From: Erythrobacter litoralis
Lineage (GTDB): Bacteria > Pseudomonadota > Alphaproteobacteria > Sphingomonadales > Sphingomonadaceae
Direction: 5' to 3'
NCBI RefSeq assembly: GCF_029760855.1
Contig: NZ_SOSI01000007.1
Coordinates: forward strand, 1-64,000
DNA: 64,000 bases
The notes beneath the pieces are model-generated. The model was not told the origin of the DNA, ran no database searches, and worked only from the letters and a program-made list of their open reading frames with translations. A program made the translations under genes and the position numbers. Position 1 is the stretch's first letter. Each line of letters starts with the position of its first letter. Of the stretch, positions 45,105-54,740 are shown piece after piece.

Positions 45105-45770
45105 TCAGCGCCGGCGCGATGCGGCAGGCGTTGGCGAGGTCAGTGGGCTCGGCCCCGGTTCCGGTGTCGCAATGGTTTCGACGATGGTGGGTTCGCGCCC
45201 TGGTGTTTTTACGATATCTTCGGGCGAATCGATCGTGATCTCGACCCTGCGATTGGCGGCGCGGCCTTCCTCGTTCGCTTCACCGTTCGGAAGCGCATTG
45301 GGTTCGATCGGATTCTGTTCGCCGAACGCAATGATCGTTATGCGGTCCTCGGCGACACCGCCTTCGATCAAAGCTTCGCGCACGGCTTCCGCCCGGGCGC
45401 GTGAGGCCCGCAAATTGACCTCGCCGCTGCCGCCGGCATCGGAATGGCCGCGCAGGACGATCGGCCAGTCTTCCGCCAGTTGCGACGAACCCAGGACGGT
45501 TTCGAGAATACGCATACCGGCCTCGTCGATCTCCGATCCGCCTTCGGGAAAGCCGACCGTTTCGCGCAGGGGTTCGGGCGCGATGGGCAATTCGTCCGCG
45601 CTTTCGGTTTCCTGGAATTCCGGCTGGAAGATCGAACGCGGCGCATCGCTTTCCGTCGGCGTCGGCGACGGTGCGGGCGCAGGTTCGTTGCGGCAGGCGC
45701 CTGTCAACAGACCGAGCGAGAGCGCCGTCATTGCGAGGTAGGAGCGGACGGATAGGCTGCGCGCAGTCAT
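45105..45770 (-). CDS. OmpA/MotB-family lipoprotein
   Basis: This 221-aa protein has a lipoprotein signal (LLTGAC, lipid Cys26), a Pro/Glu-rich spacer and an OmpA domain (about 72-185) with RGHSDAGGSGEVNLRASRARAEAV and NRRVEI, the peptidoglycan-binding residues. A Pro/Thr-rich C-terminal tail of about 35 residues follows. It overlaps the stop of the antiporter gene by 4 bp. It would link the outer membrane to the wall; longer upstream frames are spurious. Confidence 0.88.
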   Translation of the reverse strand: MTARSLSVRSYLAMTALSLGLLTGACRNEPAPAPSPTPTESDAPRSIFQPEFQETESADELPIAPEPLRETVGFPEGGSEIDEAGMRILETVLGSSQLAEDWPIVLRGHSDAGGSGEVNLRASRARAEAVREALIEGGVAEDRITIIAFGEQNPIEPNALPNGEANEEGRAANRRVEITIDSPEDIVKTPGREPTIVETIATPEPGPSPLTSPTPAASRRR

Positions 45771-47641
45771 GCCGGTTGAATTCCCTGGTTCTTGTTCTTC
45801 GATGCCTTGGCCGCTTTCGCCGCTTTCTTGGCCGCATTCTCCTCGGCCGATTTGGCTTTCGGCGGCGAGAAACTCAGAATGGTGTCGCCGGCACGCGGTT
45901 CGGGCCGGGCAGCGTGGGTGAAAAAGCGGATCGTACCGTCCTCGCGCATGAGGAGAAGCATGTTCGCCGCTTCGGGCAGCCGCTCCTGCGCATCCTCGAA
46001 GTCGAATTCTTCGGAAAGCTTGGTCTTGCGGAAGACCCAGCCTTGGCGCCGGCGCTCGCTTACGTCCTCGACGCCGAAACCGGATTCGAACAGCGCGCGC
46101 CCGCGTAAGCTCTCGGGCAGGCGGTGGCGATTGTCCGCATCGCCTGCTTCGCCCAGCTGGAAGACCTTGTCCCGCCCGATCTCGTGCGCGAATTCGTTGC
46201 ACACAAGCGCGTTGTACGCCTCGTTTTCGGTCGCGGCGACCAGGTTCTGGTACGGCGTCAATTCGAGATTGTGCTCGGTCGCCTCGTTCAGGATTTCGCC
46301 GTGATAGGTCGGCAGGCCCTTTTGCCGCGCGAGAGCAAGGCGTTGCCAGCTTGAGTCGACCAGCATGACCGGCGCCTTCATTTCCTGCACCTGCTCGGCC
46401 AGTGCGACCGTCCATGGCGTGCTGCCAACGATCAGGATGCCGGGCCGTGTCGCGCCCTTTACACCAAGCCACCTTGCCACAATGTCCACGGTGAAGCCGT
46501 GCGCGACGATGGTGACGACGACCACTGCGAAGCTCAGCCCGATCAGCAGGTTGCCATCGGAGAAATTGAGCTCCGAGAGTCGCAGGGCGAAAAGGCCGGA
46601 GATAGCGACGAGGACAATACCGCGCGGTGCGATCCACCCGAGGAACAGCCGCTCGTTCCACGGTATTGAGCTACCCAAAAGGCTGATGAGGATGGTCGCC
46701 GGGCGGACCACGAATAGCAGGGCGAGTAGGAAGAGGCCGATCTGCCAATTGATATACCGAATGTCTTCCAGTTCGAGCGATGCCGACAGCAGTATAAAGA
46801 TGCCGGAAACAAGCAGTACCGCGACATTCTCCTTGAACGGGTGAATGCTTCGCAAGCTCGAGACGTTCATGTTCGCCAGCGCGACGCCCATGACGGTTAC
46901 GCCGACGAGCCCTGCTTCATGTTCGATCAGGTTCGAGACGACGAACACCGCGATGACGGTGATAAGCAGGACCGGAACCTTGAGATATTCCGGCACGGCT
47001 CCGCGCGGGAAAGACCATGCGATCGCAAGGGCGGCAACATAGCCGATCAGGCCGGCAATCACAGCCGCGATCAGGAGGGGTGGCACGACCTCGAACAGGG
47101 TTGCGTTGGGCTGCTCCGCGATCTTTCGGAAATACTCATAGGCAATCACGGCGCACAGTGCACCGGTCGGATCGTTGACGATCGCTTCCCATTTCAGGAT
47201 CGATGCGGGTCGCGTCTGGATCGAACTTTGACGCAATAGCGGGATGACGACGGTCGGCCCGGTAACCACGAGGATGCCACCGAACAGGATTGCCACCTCG
47301 GGTTCGAGGCCGGCGATGTAGATACCGGCAAGCGAGCCGAACAGCCAGCCGAGCGCCACACCGATCGTGGCAAGCCGCCAAACGGCGCTGCCCGTGTGGC
47401 GCAATTCGCGAAAGTCGAGGCTGAGCCCACCTTCGAATAAGATAAGCGCGACGCCGACGGCGACCATCGGTTCGAGCAGCGAACCGAAGGCGTGTTCGGG
47501 ATCGAACACGTCGAGCACTGGCCCGGCGAGAAAGCCGGCCGCCAGCATGAGGACGATGGCCGGCCAACCGGTGCGCCACGCGATCCATTGCGCCCCGATG
47601 CCGAGGATGCCCGTCAAGGCGATGACAAGTGTCTGTTCCAT
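45767..47641 (-). CDS. CPA1-type cation/proton antiporter with RCK-like domain
   Basis: This 624-aa inner-membrane protein has about 12 helices with the ion-binding ND pair (KWEAIVNDPTGALCAVIAYEY) of Na+/H+ and K+/H+ exchangers. Residues about 400-510 are an RCK/TrkA-N nucleotide-sensing domain (ILIVGSTPWTVALAEQVQEM, then LVDSSWQRLALAR), and a lysine/alanine-rich tail ends the protein. NhaP/KefB-like proteins use such domains for regulation. It is coupled to the OmpA lipoprotein. The ion cannot be told from sequence alone. Confidence 0.9.
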   Translation of the reverse strand: MEQTLVIALTGILGIGAQWIAWRTGWPAIVLMLAAGFLAGPVLDVFDPEHAFGSLLEPMVAVGVALILFEGGLSLDFRELRHTGSAVWRLATIGVALGWLFGSLAGIYIAGLEPEVAILFGGILVVTGPTVVIPLLRQSSIQTRPASILKWEAIVNDPTGALCAVIAYEYFRKIAEQPNATLFEVVPPLLIAAVIAGLIGYVAALAIAWSFPRGAVPEYLKVPVLLITVIAVFVVSNLIEHEAGLVGVTVMGVALANMNVSSLRSIHPFKENVAVLLVSGIFILLSASLELEDIRYINWQIGLFLLALLFVVRPATILISLLGSSIPWNERLFLGWIAPRGIVLVAISGLFALRLSELNFSDGNLLIGLSFAVVVVTIVAHGFTVDIVARWLGVKGATRPGILIVGSTPWTVALAEQVQEMKAPVMLVDSSWQRLALARQKGLPTYHGEILNEATEHNLELTPYQNLVAATENEAYNALVCNEFAHEIGRDKVFQLGEAGDADNRHRLPESLRGRALFESGFGVEDVSERRRQGWVFRKTKLSEEFDFEDAQERLPEAANMLLLMREDGTIRFFTHAARPEPRAGDTILSFSPPKAKSAEENAAKKAAKAAKASKNKNQGIQPA

Positions 47642-47734
47642 GCCCCTCTCGGTCCGGCTAAATCCGGTGCCGCAACTGCGACCCTTTCACCAATGCCTTA
47701 AATGCGTGATATTTCCAAGGCGTGGCGAAAACGG

Positions 47735-48268
47735 TCATTCTCCGGCGAATTCCATCAGTGCATCGACTGCGACGTCGATCTCGCGCAATTTCGCTCGCCC
47801 GCCCAGATCCGGCAAGTCGATCACGAAGCAGGCGATGTCTACCCGAGCCCCGGCCTTGCGCAACAACGCCGCGGCGGCGCAGGACGTACCGCCCGTCGCC
47901 AGCAGGTCGTCCACGATCGCGACCGAAGCGCCTTCGCCAACCGCGTCCGGGTCCATCTCCAACCGGTCGGTACCGTATTCGAGGTGATAGTCGATCCCGA
48001 TGGTTTTGCAGGGAAGTTTGCCCGGTTTGCGGATCGGCAGAAACGGTAACGACAGTTGCGCGGCGACGGCGGCACCAAAGATGAACCCGCGCGCTTCCAT
48101 GCCGGCAATGGCGGTCGTTTCGGCAGGTATCCGTTCGGCCAGCCATGCGACCGTCGATGCGAAGCCCTCGCCGTCACCGATCAGCGTGGTGATATCACGA
48201 AACTGCACGCCTTTTGCCGGAAAGTCGGGAATCGTCCTCACCAGCGCCTTCAGTTCTGCGGGAGTCAT
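47735..48268 (-). CDS. apt: adenine phosphoribosyltransferase
   Basis: Apt salvages adenine to AMP with PRPP. The 177-aa protein has the N-terminal IPDFPAKGVQFRDITTL, IAGMEARGFIFG, RKPGKLPCKT and the PRPP loop VAIVDDLLATGGTSCAAA. The start at 48268 (MTPAELK) fits the family better than the frame extension to 48283. It is followed by the antiporter. Confidence 0.96.
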   Translation of the reverse strand: MTPAELKALVRTIPDFPAKGVQFRDITTLIGDGEGFASTVAWLAERIPAETTAIAGMEARGFIFGAAVAAQLSLPFLPIRKPGKLPCKTIGIDYHLEYGTDRLEMDPDAVGEGASVAIVDDLLATGGTSCAAAALLRKAGARVDIACFVIDLPDLGGRAKLREIDVAVDALMEFAGE

Positions 48269-48289
48269 GCGGGGCCACCGCATTGCGAG

Positions 48290-48331
48290 CGAAAAACGCC
48301 CTCCGCATCGTTTCGGATGCAGAGGGCGTTG
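48290..48331 (-). terminator. Rho-independent terminator of petABC
   Basis: On the minus strand a 9-bp stem (AACGCCCTC/GAGGGCGTT) is extended by GCATC/GATGC across one mismatch and is followed by TTTTT. It lies about 25 bp past the cytochrome c1 stop. Confidence 0.93.
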
Positions 48332-48355
48332 AATAGGGTTGCTACGGCTACGATG

Positions 48356-49222
48356 TCAGTCGCGCTTTTTCGGTTTAACCGCAGCCCAGATTTGCTTCTT
48401 GGACATGTAAGCCAGAACCGTGGCGAAGACCAGGAACAGGAGCACGGGCCAACCCGTTTGCTTGCGCTGCACCAGCGTCGGCTCCGCCGTCCACGCGAGG
48501 AACGCTGCGACGTCCTGCGCCATCTGCGGGATCGTCGCTTCCGTTCCGTCGTCGTAGGTCACCTGCCCCGTCGCCGTCAGCGGCGGCGCCATGGCGAGGT
48601 TGAGGTTCGGGAAATAGGGGTTGTAGTGCAGCCCAGGCGGCACGGTGAAATCCGGAAACTCACGCTGCAACTCTGCCGGAACTTCCTGATAGCCCGACAG
48701 CAGCGAGGCGACATAGTTCACCCCGTCGTGACGTGCCTTGGTGATGAGCGAAAGATCCGGCGGAATGGCGTTGTTGTTCGCCGCGGCCGCCGCCACTGCA
48801 TTGGGATAGGGGGAAGGGAAGTAGTCGGTCGGAAGGCCGGGACGCGTCGTCTGTTCGCCAGTGCGCGGATCAATGCCGGGGACCGTCTGGCTGGCGGCAT
48901 ACGCCTTGATCTGCGCCTCGTTGTATCCAAGGCCTTCGAGATTGCGGAAGGCAACGTATTTCAGGCTGTGACAAGCCGAACAGACCTGCTCGTACACCGT
49001 CAACCCGCGCTGAAGCTGCGCGACGTCCCAGCGGCCGAACGGACCTTCGAACGCGAAGGGATAATCGTTCGGATGCTTGTGGAATTCATGCTCCGCCGTT
49101 TCCTCGCCCATGCCCTCGGTCGCGACGGTGTAGGCACCGCTGACGAAAGCGGAAAGTACCACGACGACGAAGCCGAGACCCACCAGGATGGCGATCAGGC
49201 GCGCAGAGATCAGTTTACTCAT
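48356..49222 (-). CDS. petC: cytochrome c1 of the bc1 complex
   Basis: This 288-aa protein has an N-terminal helix, a heme-binding CSACH motif (residues 81-85), the axial Met region NLAMAPPL and a C-terminal anchor (WPVLLFLVFATVLAYM). It accepts electrons from the Rieske protein and passes them to soluble cytochrome c. It is last in petA-petB-petC. The ATG at 49222 is used; a TTG just before it is less likely. Confidence 0.96.
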   Translation of the reverse strand: MSKLISARLIAILVGLGFVVVVLSAFVSGAYTVATEGMGEETAEHEFHKHPNDYPFAFEGPFGRWDVAQLQRGLTVYEQVCSACHSLKYVAFRNLEGLGYNEAQIKAYAASQTVPGIDPRTGEQTTRPGLPTDYFPSPYPNAVAAAAANNNAIPPDLSLITKARHDGVNYVASLLSGYQEVPAELQREFPDFTVPPGLHYNPYFPNLNLAMAPPLTATGQVTYDDGTEATIPQMAQDVAAFLAWTAEPTLVQRKQTGWPVLLFLVFATVLAYMSKKQIWAAVKPKKRD

Positions 49223-49252
49223 CAATCAGTCTTTCTCGATCGTACGCAGCAA

Positions 49253-50545
49253 TCAAACGGCAGGCGCGGTGTTTTCGCCGAGCACCGGCTTCTTGTCCGA
49301 GTGCAGCACCGCCTCCGTAATCGAATAGGGCAGCGGTTCGGGCGTCTCGATCTGCGAGACGATCGGCAGGATCACGAGGAAATGCAGGAAGTAATACGCC
49401 GTCGCGATCTGGCTGAGCATGACGTACGGCTCTTCCGCCGGTGCGCCGCCGCAATAGAACAGCACTGCCATGGTCGGGATCAGGCCGAACCAGAAGAACT
49501 TGCGGAACAGCGGGCGATAATGGCCACTGCGCACGGGCGACTTATCGAGCCAGGGCAGGAAGAACCAGAGCAGGATGGATGCAAACATCGCAATCACGCC
49601 CCATAGCTTGGCCGGCAGGATGAAGTCGGAAGTGAAGGCGCGCAGGATCGCGTAGAACGGCCAGAAATACCATTCGGGCACGATATGTGCCGGCGTCGAA
49701 AGCGGGTTCGCCTCGATGTAGTTGTCCGGGTGACCAAGATAGTTCGGCAGGAAGAACACCAGCGCGAAATAGCCGATCAGCGCGATGCCCAGACCGAAGC
49801 CGTCCTTCGCCGTGTAATACGGGTGGAAGGGCACGGTGTCGCTCTCGCTCTTTACCTCGACGCCGGTCGGGTTCGACGAACCGGGAATATGCAGCGCCCA
49901 GATGTGCATGATGACCACGCCGAGCGTCACGAAAGGCAGCAGGAAGTGCAGCGAGAAGAAGCGGTTAAGCGCAGCATTGTCGGGCGCGAAGCCGCCGAGC
50001 AGCCACACCTGGATCGGCTCGCCGACCAGCGGGATCGCGCCGAACAGGCCGGTGATGACCTTGGCGCCCCAGAAGCTCATCTGGCCCCACGGCAGCACAT
50101 ATCCCATGAAAGCGGTCGCCATCATGAGGAGGAAGATGACCACGCCGAGCAGCCAGATCATCTCGCGCGGTGCCTTGTACGAGCTGTAATAGAGGCCGCG
50201 GAAGATATGGATGTAGACGACGATGAAGAAGAAGCTCGCCCCGTTGGCGTGGGCGTAGCGCATCAACCAGCCCCAATTGATGTCGCGCATGATGTGTTCG
50301 GTCGTTGCAAAGGCGACCTGCGCGTTCGCGGCATAATGCATGGCGAGCACGATGCCGGTCACGATCTGAAGCGTGAGGAAGAACCCGGCGAGCACGCCGA
50401 AATTCCAAAAATAGCTGAGGTTCCGCGGGACCGGATAGCCGGCACCGACCGCGTTGTAAACGAGGCGCGGCACGGGCAGTTTCTCGTCCAGCCATTTTGT
50501 CAGGCCGGTGGCGGGTTGATACTGGCGGGCCCAGGGAAAGCTCAT
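49253..50545 (-). CDS. petB: cytochrome b of the bc1 complex
   Basis: This 430-aa protein has eight membrane helices with heme-ligand histidines in the first half ([19 protein letters not shown] and the HLPL-like HFLLPFV region) and the Qo-site [15 protein letters not shown]. It oxidises ubiquinol as part of complex III. It lies between the Rieske and cytochrome c1 genes with short gaps. Confidence 0.97.
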   Translation of the reverse strand: MSFPWARQYQPATGLTKWLDEKLPVPRLVYNAVGAGYPVPRNLSYFWNFGVLAGFFLTLQIVTGIVLAMHYAANAQVAFATTEHIMRDINWGWLMRYAHANGASFFFIVVYIHIFRGLYYSSYKAPREMIWLLGVVIFLLMMATAFMGYVLPWGQMSFWGAKVITGLFGAIPLVGEPIQVWLLGGFAPDNAALNRFFSLHFLLPFVTLGVVIMHIWALHIPGSSNPTGVEVKSESDTVPFHPYYTAKDGFGLGIALIGYFALVFFLPNYLGHPDNYIEANPLSTPAHIVPEWYFWPFYAILRAFTSDFILPAKLWGVIAMFASILLWFFLPWLDKSPVRSGHYRPLFRKFFWFGLIPTMAVLFYCGGAPAEEPYVMLSQIATAYYFLHFLVILPIVSQIETPEPLPYSITEAVLHSDKKPVLGENTAPAV

Positions 50546-50570
50546 GGTCTTCTCTTTCGTCTCGGTCGGG

Positions 50571-51143
50571 TCAGCCGACCTGGATCACGGTGTCGGACGT
50601 GAATTCGTAGTCCGGAACTTCGAGGTTCGATGGCGCGGGGCCTTTGCGAATGCGGGCGGCCGTATCGTAGTGCGAGCCGTGGCACGGGCAGAAATAACCG
50701 CCGAATTCGCCCTTGTTCTCGCCTTCGGCAGCCCCCAGCGGCACGCAACCGAGATGGGTGCAGACACCCATCGTCACCAGCATGTCGAGATGACCTTCCT
50801 TGGTGCGCTCCTCCAAGGTCTGCGGATCGCGGAGCGACCCCGCGGGAACGGCCTGCGCCGCGGCGATTTCTGCCGGGGTAAGGCGGCGCACGAACAGCGG
50901 CTGCTTACGAAAGACCGCCTTGATCGCCTGACCGACCTCGATAGCCGAGACATCCACCTCGGTCGTACTCGCGGCAAGCACGTCCTTCGACGGCGCCATC
51001 TGACTGATCAACGGATAGACGACGGCGAGCCCGCCGATCCCGGCCGCGCTAAGCGCGGCAACATCGAGAAAGTCACGCCGACGAACGCCTTCGTCCTTTT
51101 CGATCTTCGGGGAATTTTCCATGGTTGCAGTGGTGTCTGCCAT
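50571..51143 (-). CDS. petA: Rieske iron-sulfur protein of the bc1 complex
   Basis: This 190-aa protein has a Tat-type twin-arginine start ([17 protein letters not shown]) with a membrane helix, and the [2Fe-2S] ligands in CTHLGC (128-133) and CPCHGS (152-157). It carries electrons from ubiquinol to cytochrome c1. It leads petABC. The 233-bp upstream gap shows no clear promoter by eye. Confidence 0.96.
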   Translation of the reverse strand: MADTTATMENSPKIEKDEGVRRRDFLDVAALSAAGIGGLAVVYPLISQMAPSKDVLAASTTEVDVSAIEVGQAIKAVFRKQPLFVRRLTPAEIAAAQAVPAGSLRDPQTLEERTKEGHLDMLVTMGVCTHLGCVPLGAAEGENKGEFGGYFCPCHGSHYDTAARIRKGPAPSNLEVPDYEFTSDTVIQVG

Positions 51144-51376
51144 CAGCGCGATGCCTTGCCTGCCTTCGTGTGCGCCGCCCCTTTTACGAGGGCAGCTGCA
51201 TGATGAGTTGCGATCCGATCGTCCGGCGGGACCAGGGATGGCCCCGGCTCCCGAAAAACCTTGCGCGCAAGGGTGCCGGGAACACCGGTTTCGGTAGGCC
51301 CCTAGCCGGATTGGCGCCCCTTGCCAACAGCGATTTTGGCAGGTCCGCGGCGCCGTAACGTCAACGCCGTGCGGTT

Positions 51377-52042
51377 CTAGCCATGCGGCAAAGCGATGGC
51401 GCTGATTTGCCTTCCGCCGGTCGGCTTGCCGGCGTGAGTCGCGCGGCGAAAGGAGTAGAATCGCGTGGGTTGGCTGTAGGTGTCCTGTGCAAGGTCGTCG
51501 ATGTTTAGGACCCCCGCTTGCGACAGCCGAAGCGCGCAGAAGCCGGGCAGGTCGAACTGGAAGTGACCGGGATTGCCGGAAACGAAGAATGGGTCCGCAT
51601 CGGTTGGGAAGGCGTCGCGAAACCGGTCGTCCACCTCGTAGCTCGCCTGGCATATGGTCGGGCCGATCGCGGCGACGATCCGGTCCGCCCGCGCCCCTCG
51701 TTCGATCATCGCCGCGACGGTATGGCCGAGAATGCCTCCGACTGCACCCCGCCAGCCGGCATGCGCTGCTGCGACGACACCGGCATCGACATCCGCCAAC
51801 AGGACCGGCGCGCAGTCCGCAGTTACAATCTGCAGGATAGGTCCTGATCGATCGGAAACCAGCGCGTCGGCTTCCAAAGTTTCCCCCAGAGCCGCGTCCG
51901 CGTCCACCACGATGGCCGAGTGCACCTGCTTAACCCGGACGGCCTCTCCGCGCTCTACCAGCGGTTCGACCGGCAAGCCGTGTTTCAGCGAAAAGGCGTG
52001 GGGAATTGGGGCCAAGAGCGTGGATTGCAGCGTCTCAACCAA
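51377..52042 (-). CDS. pgeF: purine nucleoside phosphorylase/polyphenol oxidase family protein (YfiH/PgeF), shortened
   Basis: The 221-aa protein has the YfiH active-site residues His41 (KQVHS), Cys77 (TADCAPV) and His94 (HAGWRG), used for purine nucleoside phosphorylase and related activities. It is about 25 residues short of typical members because the GGVS...LN...NR segment normally between the first strand and QVH is missing. The only credible start is TTG 52042, 8 bp inside the end of pepN, which points to coupled translation. Confidence 0.82.
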   Translation of the reverse strand: MVETLQSTLLAPIPHAFSLKHGLPVEPLVERGEAVRVKQVHSAIVVDADAALGETLEADALVSDRSGPILQIVTADCAPVLLADVDAGVVAAAHAGWRGAVGGILGHTVAAMIERGARADRIVAAIGPTICQASYEVDDRFRDAFPTDADPFFVSGNPGHFQFDLPGFCALRLSQAGVLNIDDLAQDTYSQPTRFYSFRRATHAGKPTGGRQISAIALPHG

Positions 52043-54698
52043 GCGAGCGGGTCACCTGTTCGTACGTATCGCGGGAGAGCTTGGACGCATCGGCGATCCG
52101 CTGGAGTTCCGCCCGCATCAGCGCCGCCCGTCCCGGTTCGATCCGCCGCCAGCGGCCGAGCGGGGGAACGAAGCGAGCCGCTGTCTGCGGGTTCAAGGGG
52201 TCGAGCTCGAGGATAAGGTCCGAAATCATGCGATAGCCTTCTCCGTCGGCGCTATGGAAGGCGGGCGGATTGGCCGCGAACGGCATGTAGAGCGAACGCA
52301 CGCGGTTCGGGTTCTTCAACGTAAAATCGGGATGCTCGGCCAAGGCTTTCACATGCTCGATCGCATTGGGATGCGGTGAGCTCGCCTGCAGGGCGAACCA
52401 CTTGTCGATCACCAGCGCGTTGTCCTGATACCGATTGTAGAAATCGAGCAGGGCGTTGGTGCGCTCCACGGTATCGAGGCCCGCAAGGGTCATCAGCGCG
52501 CCCTGTCGGTCGGTCATGTTGTCGGCATGTTCGTATTGATGCGCGGCAAGTTCGGCTGCCTTGTCCGGATCGCCGGCGGCGGCATAGCCGAGGATCAGCG
52601 TTTTCAGCTTGCGAGCGCCCTTGGCCTCCGCGCTGTGCGAGAACGGCAGCTTTTCGGCGCGCGCATAGGCCTGGTGCAGTTCGGAGGACAGGCGCGTGCC
52701 GATCGCCGCCTTCAGCGCCTCACGCGCCTCGTGAATGCGCTCCGGATCGGCCTTGTCGAACTGTTCCATGACATAGGTCTGGTTCGGCATGCTCAGCAGT
52801 TCGCCGCGCATGAGATCGTCGAGCGTGTCATCGGCAATGACCGCGCTCAAGGCCGCGCAGATATCGGCCCGGCCCGCTTCGATGCCGTCATCGTCGAGAT
52901 TGCCGGATACTGCGGCCACATGGTGGTCGACCATCAGATCCTGCATCGCCTCGTAACGGGCGAAAGGATCGTCGTCCTTCGCGGCAAGGAACAGCAGATC
53001 TTCGCGCGCGATGTCGCGCTTGATGGTGACCGGCGCGGAGAAGCCGCGATTGATCGACAGAACGGGCGACTGCGAGAATCCTTCGAAGCGGACCTCCTTC
53101 TCGGCCGTGTCTAAAACGACGAGGTGTTCGCCCCAATGCCGGCCTGTCTCGCGGTCGAACAGCGCGATCCTGAGCGGGATCGGCATCGGATTCTTGTCCG
53201 GCTGACCGGGAGTGGCAGGCACATGCTGCTTCAAACGAAGCGCAGCGACATTGCCCTCATGCGATTGCGCGATCTCGACGCGGGGTGTGCCGGCCTGCGA
53301 GTACCACAGGCGGAACTGCTTGAGGTCGAGGCCGGTGCCGCGCTCGATGGAAGACACGAAATCCTCACACGTCGCGGCTTCGCCATCGTGGGTATCGAAA
53401 TAGGTGTCGGTGCCTTGGCGAAAGGCGTCCTCGTCTGCCCCGAAATTCGCGAGCGTCCGCATCATGCGGATGACTTCCGCGCCCTTGTTATAGACGGTCG
53501 AGGTGTAGAAGTTGCTGATCTCGCGGTAGCTGTCGGGCCGGATCGGATGGGCGAGCGGGCCGGAATCCTCTGGGAACTGCACGCCGCGCAGGATTCGCAC
53601 ATCCTCGATCCGCTTGACCGGTGCGCTGCCCATGTCCTGGCTGAACAATTGATCGCGCAGGACGGTGAAGCCTTCCTTGAGGGATAGCTGGAACCAGTCG
53701 CGGCAAGTGATGCGATTGCCCGACCAGTTGTGGAAATATTCGTGGCCGATCACGCCTTCCACAGCGTCGAAATCGCCATCGGTCGCGGTTTCGGGGTCGG
53801 CCAGAACGTATTTCGTATTGAAGACGTTGAGGCCCTTGTTTTCCATCGCGCCCATGTTGAAATCGCTGACAGCGACGATGTTGAACAGGTCGAGATCGTA
53901 TTCGCGCCCGAACGTCTCCTCGTCCCACTTCATCGAGCGTTTGAGGCTCTCCATGGCATGCTCGGTGCGCGGCAAGTCTCCCTCGCGGACCCACACATTC
54001 AATTCGACGTCGCGGCCGCTCATCGTAATGAATCTGTCGCTGCGCGCGACGAGATCGCCGGCCACCAGCGCGAAAAGGTACGAAGGTTTCGGCCACGGAT
54101 CGTGCCATTCGGCCCAGTGGCTCTCTCCCTCCTCGCCGCTATCCGTCTTGTTGCCATTACTTAGCAGGATCGGGAATTGTGCCTTCGGCCCCTTCATCCG
54201 CACGGTATAGGTGCTCAGGACATCGGGTCGATCAGGGAAGAAAGTTATGCGGCGGAACCCTTCTGCTTCGCATTGCGTGCAGAGCATCCCGTTCGAGGCA
54301 TAAAGCCCCATCAACTGCGAATTGTCCGAAGGGTTGAGTTCGGTCACGATGCGCAGGGTATGCCGCTCGCCTTCCAGCGTCACGATCAGGTCGTCGCCAT
54401 CCAGCGTATGAGCAAGGCAGTCTTCGTCATCGCAATGGAGTTCGACCAGTTCGAGACCATCGCCGTTCAACCGGATCGTGCGCGAGGGCTCGGCCGCCGA
54501 ATTGCGTTGCACTTCCAGCGTCGCGATGACGCGCGTCGTGTCGACGCCCAACTCAAATTCGAGATGCGTCGTCGGCACCAGCCAAGGGAACGGCGTGTAA
54601 TCCTCGCGTAAGATTTCGGGCGGCTGCTGCGGTTCGGGCGCGGCATCGGCGAGATGCGGGTTGCCGTCCGGGGTCGTCGGCGTGCGGGCGATGTCCAT
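52035..54698 (-). CDS. pepN: aminopeptidase N
   Basis: This 887-aa M1-family zinc aminopeptidase has the substrate motif GAMEN, the zinc-binding HEYFHNW with a downstream Glu, and the N-terminal saddle domain plus a long helical C-domain. It removes N-terminal residues from peptides in the cytoplasm. The start at 54698 fits the family; the frame extends slightly further to 54749. It runs into pgeF by 8 bp and is divergent from the epimerase gene. Confidence 0.96.
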   Translation of the reverse strand: MDIARTPTTPDGNPHLADAAPEPQQPPEILREDYTPFPWLVPTTHLEFELGVDTTRVIATLEVQRNSAAEPSRTIRLNGDGLELVELHCDDEDCLAHTLDGDDLIVTLEGERHTLRIVTELNPSDNSQLMGLYASNGMLCTQCEAEGFRRITFFPDRPDVLSTYTVRMKGPKAQFPILLSNGNKTDSGEEGESHWAEWHDPWPKPSYLFALVAGDLVARSDRFITMSGRDVELNVWVREGDLPRTEHAMESLKRSMKWDEETFGREYDLDLFNIVAVSDFNMGAMENKGLNVFNTKYVLADPETATDGDFDAVEGVIGHEYFHNWSGNRITCRDWFQLSLKEGFTVLRDQLFSQDMGSAPVKRIEDVRILRGVQFPEDSGPLAHPIRPDSYREISNFYTSTVYNKGAEVIRMMRTLANFGADEDAFRQGTDTYFDTHDGEAATCEDFVSSIERGTGLDLKQFRLWYSQAGTPRVEIAQSHEGNVAALRLKQHVPATPGQPDKNPMPIPLRIALFDRETGRHWGEHLVVLDTAEKEVRFEGFSQSPVLSINRGFSAPVTIKRDIAREDLLFLAAKDDDPFARYEAMQDLMVDHHVAAVSGNLDDDGIEAGRADICAALSAVIADDTLDDLMRGELLSMPNQTYVMEQFDKADPERIHEAREALKAAIGTRLSSELHQAYARAEKLPFSHSAEAKGARKLKTLILGYAAAGDPDKAAELAAHQYEHADNMTDRQGALMTLAGLDTVERTNALLDFYNRYQDNALVIDKWFALQASSPHPNAIEHVKALAEHPDFTLKNPNRVRSLYMPFAANPPAFHSADGEGYRMISDLILELDPLNPQTAARFVPPLGRWRRIEPGRAALMRAELQRIADASKLSRDTYEQVTRSLG

Positions 54699-54740
54699 AT
54701 CGATCCTGTGAATTTCGGTTTCAGTCGCTATTACGCGCCT

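Noticed and set aside
45771-46661. N-terminal extension of the OmpA lipoprotein to a 518-aa protein
   Set aside because: The upstream part lies within the antiporter gene in a different frame; the lipoprotein signal starts at 45770.
51144-51376. Promoter of petABC (a TTGACG hexamer is visible on the minus strand)
   Set aside because: No acceptable -10 hexamer sits at 16-18 bp from it, so I do not list it as a feature.
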